Part shown: one piece after another, positions 31,574 to 36,409 of the stretch
How positions within the stretch are numbered: the first letter of the stretch is position 1
How the letters are laid out: each line of letters opens with the position of its first letter
NCBI RefSeq assembly: GCF_039536245.1
Contig: NZ_BAAAYN010000023.1
Span: 458,194 to 494,602, forward strand
Origin: Cryptosporangium minutisporangium
GTDB lineage: Bacteria; Actinomycetota; Actinomycetes; Mycobacteriales; Cryptosporangiaceae
DNA: 36,409 nucleotides
Direction of reading: 5' to 3'
Program-made: the position numbers and the translations under genes
Notes under the pieces: generated by a model
What the model was told of the DNA's origin: nothing
Databases searched by the model: none
Seen by the model: the letters and a program-made list of their open reading frames with translations, nothing else

Positions 31574-33142
31574 TCACCGGGCCACCTTCTCCCCGACCGC
31601 TCCGTCGGTGGCGGTCGTGTCGGCCACCGTCTCGACGGTGAGCGGCGCAAAGGCGACCGGCGCGTCGACGACTGTCCCTTCGGCGGCCGGAATCGGTGTC
31701 CGACGGACGAAGAACGCTCCCAACAACACGATCAGGCCGACGACCCCGGCGGTCAGGAAGGCCGCGTGTCCGGCGGACGTGGCCTGGTCGGTGCTGAGCA
31801 CGCCGGCGTCCCGGACACCGGAACCGATGGTGTAGGCGGAGATGAACACCGCACCGAATGCGGCACCGGCGAGCTGCTGGGCGGTGGCGAACGCCGAGGC
31901 ACCGTGCGGGTAGAGCTCGGGGCGCAGGCCGCCCATCGCACTGGTCGTGAGCGTCGCCCACATCGCGGCCTGCGCGCTGGTGAAGACCAGCCATGCCACG
32001 ATCAGCGCGACCACGCTCGTGCTCTCGTCCACCCGGCTGAGGAACCACAGGACGGCCAGCCAGACGATCGCAGCGGGGATCATCAACGGGCGTGGGCCGA
32101 AGCGGTCGTACACCCGTCCGCTCGCAGCCGCCACGATCGAGATCGCCGCCCCGCCAGGGATCAGGAAGAGGCCGAGCTGCAGGGTGCTCAGGCCGGTGAC
32201 ATCGGTCAGCACCAGCGGGAGCACGACCAGCAGGCCGATCCCATTGCCCGCGACGAAGAGCATCACCAGGAGAGGCGCGGTGAACGACCTCCGCAGGAAG
32301 ATCCGCATGTCCAGGAACGCGCTGTCGCGACGCTGCAGGGGAATCTGCCGCAGGACGAACGCCACCAGGCCTACTAGACCCACCGCGAGCGGCAGGTACG
32401 GCGAGATCGAGGTGTGCCCGGAGGACGCCTCGCCGATCAGGGAGAGCCCGTAGACCAAGCCGCCGAACCCGAACGCGGACAGCAGCAGCGACGGCACGTC
32501 CAGGGCCGCCGGCTCCGGGGTGGTGGTGTCGCGCAGCTTCCACGCGCCCAGTGCCAGGGCAGCAACCGCGAACGGCAGCATCATGATGAACAGCCAGCGC
32601 CAGTTCAGTGTGGACAGCACGAGGCCCGACAGCGCCGGCCCGACCGCCGGCGCCACGGCCGGGACGGCCGTGGTGATTGCCATCATCTGGCCGCGGCGAC
32701 CGACCGGGACCAGGCGCATGGTCGTGGTCATCAACAGAGGCAAGAAGACGGCGGTGCCGGACGCCTGGACGATCCGGCCGGCCACCAGGACACCGAACGT
32801 CGGCGCGATCGCAGCGAGCGTCGTCCCGGCGATGAACAGCGACAGCGCGACCAGGAAGACCGTTCGCATGCGGAACCGCCGCATCACGAAACTGCTGGCC
32901 GGGATCAGCACGGCCATGGTCAGCAGGAAACCGGTCGTGACCCACTGCCCGGTGCTCGGGGTGACCCCGAAGTCCTCGATCAGCGTCGGGAGTGCGACTC
33001 CCAGGAGCAACTCGTTGAGGAAGACGATGAACGTCGAGACGATCAGGATCCCGATGACCAGGGCGACGCCCCGGGGGAGCCGGTTGCCGGAGTGGACCGT
33101 CGGTGCCGGAGCGGCGACGTCGAATTCCGCTGGGGCGGTCAT
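31574..33142 (-). CDS. MFS transporter, DHA2/EmrB-type exporter
   Basis: This 522-residue exporter has about 14 membrane helices. Motifs: FIVFLNELLLGVALPTLIEDF in helix 1, FVMRRFRMRTVFLV in the 2-3 loop (a degenerate motif A lacking the usual G-x-L-a-D), GRIVQASGTAVFLPLLM, AVPAVAPAVGPALSG in motif C and WRWLFIMMLPFAV. Start ATG 33142 has only a weak ribosome site, and an ATG at 33190 is possible. It is the first gene of the leftward monooxygenase operon and is divergent from a MerR regulator, with a palindromic site in its promoter region. Export of a toxic compound or its oxidation product is likely. Confidence 0.9.
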   Translation of the reverse strand: MTAPAEFDVAAPAPTVHSGNRLPRGVALVIGILIVSTFIVFLNELLLGVALPTLIEDFGVTPSTGQWVTTGFLLTMAVLIPASSFVMRRFRMRTVFLVALSLFIAGTTLAAIAPTFGVLVAGRIVQASGTAVFLPLLMTTTMRLVPVGRRGQMMAITTAVPAVAPAVGPALSGLVLSTLNWRWLFIMMLPFAVAALALGAWKLRDTTTPEPAALDVPSLLLSAFGFGGLVYGLSLIGEASSGHTSISPYLPLAVGLVGLVAFVLRQIPLQRRDSAFLDMRIFLRRSFTAPLLVMLFVAGNGIGLLVVLPLVLTDVTGLSTLQLGLFLIPGGAAISIVAAASGRVYDRFGPRPLMIPAAIVWLAVLWFLSRVDESTSVVALIVAWLVFTSAQAAMWATLTTSAMGGLRPELYPHGASAFATAQQLAGAAFGAVFISAYTIGSGVRDAGVLSTDQATSAGHAAFLTAGVVGLIVLLGAFFVRRTPIPAAEGTVVDAPVAFAPLTVETVADTTATDGAVGEKVAR

Positions 33143-33233
33143 GTGCGTACCCGCCGCATCATCTGCGGGATCACGCTCTGCGGGCAGCATCGTGCGAGGT
33201 TGTGGGTCCAAGCCATGCGACCATGCTGCAACC

Positions 33234-33248
33234 TTCACATGGTGTGAA
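33234..33248. promoter_or_regulatory. Perfect palindrome next to -35 of the MFS operon, candidate MerR operator
   Basis: TTCACA (33234-33239) and TGTGAA (33243-33248) form a perfect 6-3-6 palindrome. On the minus strand a consensus -35 hexamer TTGACA occupies 33254-33249, immediately before it. The palindrome therefore falls in the spacer after the -35, the typical place for a MerR-family activator site. I could not define the -10. Confidence 0.55.
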
Positions 33249-33286
33249 TGTCAACTCTGTGCGACGAGCCATCGCTCACATCCGGA

Positions 33287-33306
33287 AACCTTGACATGGT
33301 GGTAAC
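33287..33306. promoter_or_regulatory. Second, degenerate copy of the operator motif before merR
   Basis: AACCTTGACATGGTGGTAAC at 33287-33306 repeats the motif around the upstream palindrome (AACCTTCACATGGTGTGAAT at 33230-33249), 57 bases apart, with most positions identical. It carries a TTGACA on the plus strand (33291-33296) and lies 19 bases before the merR ATG. This suggests autoregulation by the same protein. Confidence 0.5.
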
Positions 33307-33324
33307 GTCCAGCCGGGGGTGATC

Positions 33325-33705
33325 ATGAAGATCGGTGAGCTGGCGAAACGCACCGAGGTCCCGACGCGCATGCTGCGCTACTACGAGGAGCAAGGGCTGA
33401 TCACGCCGCGGCGGCAGCAGAACGGTTACCGAGAGTACGACGAGTACCTGGTGGATCGGGTGAAGAAAATCCGCGGTCTGCTCGACTCCGGAATTCCCAC
33501 CCGCATCATCGGCGACATGCTGCCGTGCCTCAACCAGCCGCAGGAGATCGTGGTCGCCGATCCGGACCCCGAGCTACGCGCGATGCTCGTGCGTGAGCGC
33601 GACCGGATGGTCGAGCGCATCGCCCTGCTGGAGCACCATCGCCACGCCCTCACCCAGTACATCGCCGCCATGGACCGATCACTCGACGCCACTACTGGAC
33701 CGTGA
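33325..33705 (+). CDS. MerR-family transcriptional regulator
   Basis: This 126-residue regulator opens with the MerR winged-helix signature: KIGELAKRTEVPTRMLRYYEEQGLITP, residues 2-28, with the invariant R-Y-Y-E-x-x-G-L. NGYREYDEYLVDRVKKIRGL follows, then a dimerisation helix (ELRAMLVRERDRMVERIALLEHH). It lacks a large C-terminal ligand domain. It has a Cys in MLPCLNQP but no metal-binding Cys cluster, so a drug/redox signal is likelier than a metal. ATG 33325 fits the GGGGGTG stretch upstream; a GTG at 33319 is possible. It is divergent from the MFS–monooxygenase operon and upstream of a nitroreductase in the same direction (64-base gap), so it probably controls both. Confidence 0.92.
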   Translation: MKIGELAKRTEVPTRMLRYYEEQGLITPRRQQNGYREYDEYLVDRVKKIRGLLDSGIPTRIIGDMLPCLNQPQEIVVADPDPELRAMLVRERDRMVERIALLEHHRHALTQYIAAMDRSLDATTGP

Positions 33706-33769
33706 TCATCGGCCCGAGAACCTGTGCCCCCCATACCCCGCCAGTCGCACGTTGTCGGCTGGCTGCTCA

Positions 33770-34411
33770 ATGACGGGAACGACCTTGCTCGATCTCACCC
33801 CGGACCAGTTGCTCTCCACCACGCGGGCGGTCCGCAAACGTCTCGACTTCACCCGGCCGGTGCCCGACGACACGATCCGCGAGTGCGTGGCGATGGCCCT
33901 TCAGGCCCCGTCGGGGTCGAACATCGTGACCATGCGGTTCGTCGTGATCCGCGACGAGGCGAAGCGGCGGGCGGTCGGCGACGTCTACCGCGAGGTGTAC
34001 GCGGGCTACAAGGCCTCACCGGGTTACCCCGGCAATCCCACCGGTGACGAGGCCCGCGACGCGGTGCAGCGGCGGGTGGCGACCTCGGCCGACTACCTGG
34101 GCGAGCACATGGGCGACGCACCCGTATTGGTGCTGGCCTGCAACGAAGGCCCCAACCGGGCGTGGGCGGAGGCCGGCATGAGCAACGTCATCCCTGCCAC
34201 GTGGAGCTTCATGCTGGCCGCCCGGGCCCGCGCGCTGGGCACCGCGTGGACGTCGATGCACCTCGCCCGCGAGCGGGACGTGGCGGAAATCCTGGGACTC
34301 GACTACGAAACGGTCGCACAGGCGGTGCTCACGCCGGTGGCCTACACGAAAGGTACGGATTTCCACCCGGCTCGGCGACCCGCTCCGGACGAGGTCATCC
34401 AATGGATCTAG
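33770..34411 (+). CDS. Nitroreductase family protein
   Basis: This 213-residue FMN-dependent nitroreductase-fold enzyme has family elements in order: STTRAVRKRLDFTRPVP (phosphate-binding Arg residues), MALQAPSGSNIVTMRFVVIRD (the 'AP.g.N.Q...f' element), an APVLVLACNE strand and ATWSFMLAARARALGTAWTSM, the helix before the FMN site. It ends VAQAVLTPVAYTKGTDFHPARRP, as in the family. ATG 33770 is the start that gives the family-like opening; no strong ribosome site is present, so coupling to merR translation may matter. Nitroreductases reduce quinones, nitro compounds or flavins. Next to a MerR regulator and opposite an FMN-dependent monooxygenase, it could also supply reduced FMN; that is inference. 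Confidence 0.9.
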   Translation: MTGTTLLDLTPDQLLSTTRAVRKRLDFTRPVPDDTIRECVAMALQAPSGSNIVTMRFVVIRDEAKRRAVGDVYREVYAGYKASPGYPGNPTGDEARDAVQRRVATSADYLGEHMGDAPVLVLACNEGPNRAWAEAGMSNVIPATWSFMLAARARALGTAWTSMHLARERDVAEILGLDYETVAQAVLTPVAYTKGTDFHPARRPAPDEVIQWI

Positions 34412-34531
34412 GTGTGGTCACGGCGACCGGGAACGAGGAGGCCGGAGCCGCGACCGGTAAGAGGGTCGAGGAAGGCATGCACGCCGTCCATGCAGACGAG
34501 CCTGCGCGACGGCCCGCTCTCCGGCTGGCGG

Positions 34532-34645
34532 CTAATGGCGGCGGTCCCGAATCAAGCAGGCCAACGCGGCCAGCGACGAAAGGGTACGGGTGACGTTCCA
34601 GGCGTTCCAGGTGTCCTCGTAGCCACACTGCCTGGCACGCACCAT
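34532..34645 (-). pseudogene. Short C-terminal remnant, possibly DUF1772-like
   Basis: A 37-codon frame on the minus strand ends TAG at 34532-34534 and contains GYEDTWNAWNVTRTLSSLAA then LACLIRDRRH. The pattern 'W..WN..RT..s.aAL..L' resembles the last helix of DUF1772 (anthrone-oxygenase-like) membrane proteins. The three upstream helices of that family are absent, and there is no ribosome site before the ATG at 34645. I treat it as a gene tail left behind. The rest of 34412-34703 shows only the hairpin beside the substrate-binding protein gene. Confidence 0.3.
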
Positions 34646-34650
34646 GGCGA

Positions 34651-34682
34651 CGGGCCGACAGGCGTCATATCCCGTCGGCCCG
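34651..34682 (-). terminator. Hairpin terminator behind the substrate-binding protein gene
   Basis: A perfect 9-bp stem (CGGGCCGAC at 34651-34659 and GTCGGCCCG at 34674-34682) with a 14-base loop lies 21 bases after the stop of the leftward substrate-binding protein gene. There is no T-run, as usual in this type of genome. Confidence 0.55.
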
Positions 34683-34703
34683 GCCAGGTGCGCGGGTGTT
34701 CAG

Positions 34704-35936
34704 TCAGCTCCCGGCGAGCGCCTCGGCGAACTGACCGAGGAACGCGTCCTGGACGATCGTCGCGCCACCGGGCACGTCGGCTGGACGGTAGATGAAGCTG
34801 TACAGGCTGGGCGAGCGGCCCAGCGTGAACCCGTCGATCGGCACCAGCAGCCCACCGGTGTCGACCATCTTCAGACCCTCGAACGCGTCGAGCACGCCCT
34901 GGCGGGTCAGGTCACCTTTCTTGCAGGCCGCGTCGAGCACCTGCTTCATGACCTCACCCATGCCGTAGCCGAAGATCACGCCGGCGCTGGCGCTCTTCTC
35001 CTTGGGGTAGGCCTTGGTGTACTGCTCGTAGAGGTCGGGGTGAGCCTCGAAGGTGGACGTCTGCGCCGCCACGTAGAGGTGTGACTTCAGCCAGGGGGCG
35101 GTCGGCCCGGCGAGCAGACCCGGCGCGAACACCGGGGCGCTGGAGACGATCGGCACGTCGAGCCCCTGGGCCTGGGAGGCCGCCGCGACGGATGCGAGCT
35201 GGGTCGGTGCGACGGTCAGCGCGATCGCGTCGACGCCGCGGGCCTTGAACTGGCTGATCTGGGCGCTCATGTCCTGGTCGGTGGGCTTGATCTGGGCTTC
35301 GACGACCTGCAGCTTCTTCACCTTGGCGACGTGGGTGGTGCCCTCCAGGCCGGTCTCGCCGTACTCGCCCTCGAAGTAGATATGGCCGACCGTGTCGCCC
35401 TCCTTCAGCATGTTCTTCCGGAAGAGGTAGTCGAGCCCGTTGGACATCTCGACGTCGTAGGTCGGGCCGAGCACCGCGGTGCCGGGGATCTCGGTGAGCC
35501 CCTCCCCCAGCGCCGACGGGAAGTTGACGATCTTGTCGGCCACGAAGTCCTTGGCCAGCGCCGCGTTGATCGGGGAGCCGATCGTCTGCTGCATGGCCAG
35601 GACGTCCGACTTCATCGAGCTGTAGAGCTGGACGCCCTGCTGGGGCACGTACTGGGTGTCCTGCACGTCGAGCTTCACGGTGTACTTGTCGCAGACCTTC
35701 GCGGTCTTCCAGTACAGCGAGTTGCCGTTGGTCATGTCCTTACCGATCGAGGCGAAGACGCCGGTCAGGTCGGTGAGCACACCGAGGGTGATCGTGTCGC
35801 CCTCGACGCCGACATCGGTGGCGACGTCCCCGGACCCTCCGTCGGAGCCGTTCTCGGCCTTACTGCTGCACCCGGTGACGATCATCGAGAGCGCGGCCGC
35901 GATCGCCGCCACTCGGATCAAGGCTGGTCTTCTCAT
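34704..35936 (-). CDS. Branched-chain amino acid-type ABC transporter substrate-binding lipoprotein
   Basis: This 410-residue periplasmic-binding protein of the LivJ/Peripla_BP_6 type has a lipoprotein signal (RRPALIRVAAIAAALSMIV then lipobox TGC at about residue 22) and a Ser/Gly/Asp-rich linker. The ligand-binding core opens ITLGVLTDLTGVFASIGKDM, which is the first strand and the Ser/Thr loop that holds the amino-acid group. Later stretches include GPTYDVEMSNGLDYLF, VGHIYFEGEYGETGL and FKARGVDAIALTVAPTQLASV. ATG 35936 has GAAGGGG eight bases upstream. Its first 77 bases overlap the end of the LivM gene in another frame. The ligand cannot be fixed; these systems also carry amides, urea or aromatic acids. 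Confidence 0.92.
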   Translation of the reverse strand: MRRPALIRVAAIAAALSMIVTGCSSKAENGSDGGSGDVATDVGVEGDTITLGVLTDLTGVFASIGKDMTNGNSLYWKTAKVCDKYTVKLDVQDTQYVPQQGVQLYSSMKSDVLAMQQTIGSPINAALAKDFVADKIVNFPSALGEGLTEIPGTAVLGPTYDVEMSNGLDYLFRKNMLKEGDTVGHIYFEGEYGETGLEGTTHVAKVKKLQVVEAQIKPTDQDMSAQISQFKARGVDAIALTVAPTQLASVAAASQAQGLDVPIVSSAPVFAPGLLAGPTAPWLKSHLYVAAQTSTFEAHPDLYEQYTKAYPKEKSASAGVIFGYGMGEVMKQVLDAACKKGDLTRQGVLDAFEGLKMVDTGGLLVPIDGFTLGRSPSLYSFIYRPADVPGGATIVQDAFLGQFAEALAGS

Positions 35937-36409
35937 CAGGTGTGCCCCTTCGCACGTGAGCGGAACGGAATCGGAAGCGGTGGGCGAGTCCGGCAAGGCC
36001 CGCCGGCTGGAACAGGACGACCAGGACGATCGCGAGGCCGTAGAGGTAGCGAGCGGCCTCTCCGGCGGCCAGACCGTCCCCACCAGCGCCGGTGACCAGC
36101 GGCAACTCGTCCGCATAACGCTGGAGAACCAGTGGCAGGGCCGTCACGAACGCCGCACCCAGGACCGCGCCACCCAGCGACCCGAGGCCGCCCAGGATGA
36201 CCATCGCGAGGTACTGGATGGAGACGAAGAGTCCGAAGGACTCGGGTGCGACGCTGCCGATCGACAGCGCGTACAGCACGCCGGAGAGCCCGGCGAAGGC
36301 GGAGCTGACCAGAAAGGCGCCGGCCTTGTACCGCTGAACGTCGACACCCATGACCGACGCGGCGATCTCGCTGTCGCGGACGGCCTGCAGCGCGGTGCCG
36401 GGGCGGCTG
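35860..36409 (-). CDS. livM: Branched-chain amino acid-type ABC transporter permease (LivM), 5' end outside window
   Basis: This is the C-terminal part (about 182 codons) of a LivM-type permease; the gene enters from beyond the right edge. The conserved 'R.G.AL.A.RDSE.AA..MGV.V..YK' cytoplasmic loop is visible at once as RPGTALQAVRDSEIAASVMG then VDVQRYK. It is followed by FLVSSAFAGLSGVLYALSIG, then SIQYLAMVILGGLGSLGGAV, a last helix (YLYGLAIVLVVLFQPAGL) and the usual LAGL..R end. After that, where the family normally stops, about 35 further Arg/Asp-rich residues are read until TGA at 35860, inside the substrate-binding protein gene. The extension looks like an unselected read-through tail. 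Operon with the following gene. Confidence 0.88.
   Translation of the reverse strand, partial: SRPGTALQAVRDSEIAASVMGVDVQRYKAGAFLVSSAFAGLSGVLYALSIGSVAPESFGLFVSIQYLAMVILGGLGSLGGAVLGAAFVTALPLVLQRYADELPLVTGAGGDGLAAGEAARYLYGLAIVLVVLFQPAGLAGLAHRFRFRSAHVRRGTPDEKTSLDPSGGDRGRALDDRHRVQQ

Overview
The window is high-GC DNA with almost every third codon position G or C, many GTG starts, and tight 4-base gene overlaps. This points to an actinomycete, of a Frankia/Cryptosporangium/Actinoplanes-like grade; I cannot name the genus from sequence alone. I see no rRNA, tRNA, CRISPR array, plasmid or phage module, and no intact insertion sequence.

Layout. (1) 1-3892: the end of a thiopeptide/lanthipeptide-type dehydratase protein (cut by the window edge), followed by an operon of ABC ATPase, ABC-2 permease, small membrane protein, winged-helix regulator and a GPP34 (GOLPH3-like) protein. 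(2) 3963-10675: an MFS exporter preceded by a 15-codon leader ORF, a secreted protein, an enoyl-CoA hydratase-family enzyme, a membrane diguanylate cyclase, a Tat-type lipoprotein and a membrane protein that looks leaderless. (3) 10777-14735: an SDR, then a WYL regulator divergent from an MFS exporter and a severely truncated UvrA-like gene. (4) 14861-23963: the best-defined system here. It is a six-gene operon of APC permease, two DUF1989 proteins (carboxyguanidine deiminase CgdA/CgdB, older name urea-amidolyase-associated proteins), a biotin-dependent urea/guanidine carboxylase, allophanate hydrolase and a TetR regulator. It is headed by a near-perfect palindrome, and four successive junctions are GTGA overlaps. 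(5) 24072-29712: a hypothetical anchored protein, then a decayed zone with remnants of a GNAT acetyltransferase, a PAS-containing phosphatase, a serine recombinase and an SDR, surrounding an intact GlsB/YeaQ-type membrane protein and an APC permease. (6) 29713-34411: a MerR-centred flavin/redox module. MerR and a nitroreductase read rightward; an MFS exporter, a flavin-dependent monooxygenase and an F420/NADP-type reductase read leftward; the shared intergenic region carries two related operator-like copies. (7) 34532-36409: a remnant gene tail, then a branched-chain-amino-acid-type ABC substrate-binding lipoprotein and its LivM permease (cut by the window edge), which overlap by 77 bases.

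How the parts work together. The central operon can be read as complete nitrogen scavenging from guanidine: uptake, ATP/biotin carboxylation to carboxyguanidine, deimination to allophanate, and hydrolysis to ammonia and CO2. The TetR encoded at the far end is the likely controller through the 14861 palindrome. An Asp at residue 708 of the carboxylase, where I believe true urea carboxylases carry Asn, favours guanidine over urea. The MerR module looks like an inducible detoxification set. The remaining transport and regulatory genes are ordinary accessory functions of a soil actinomycete.
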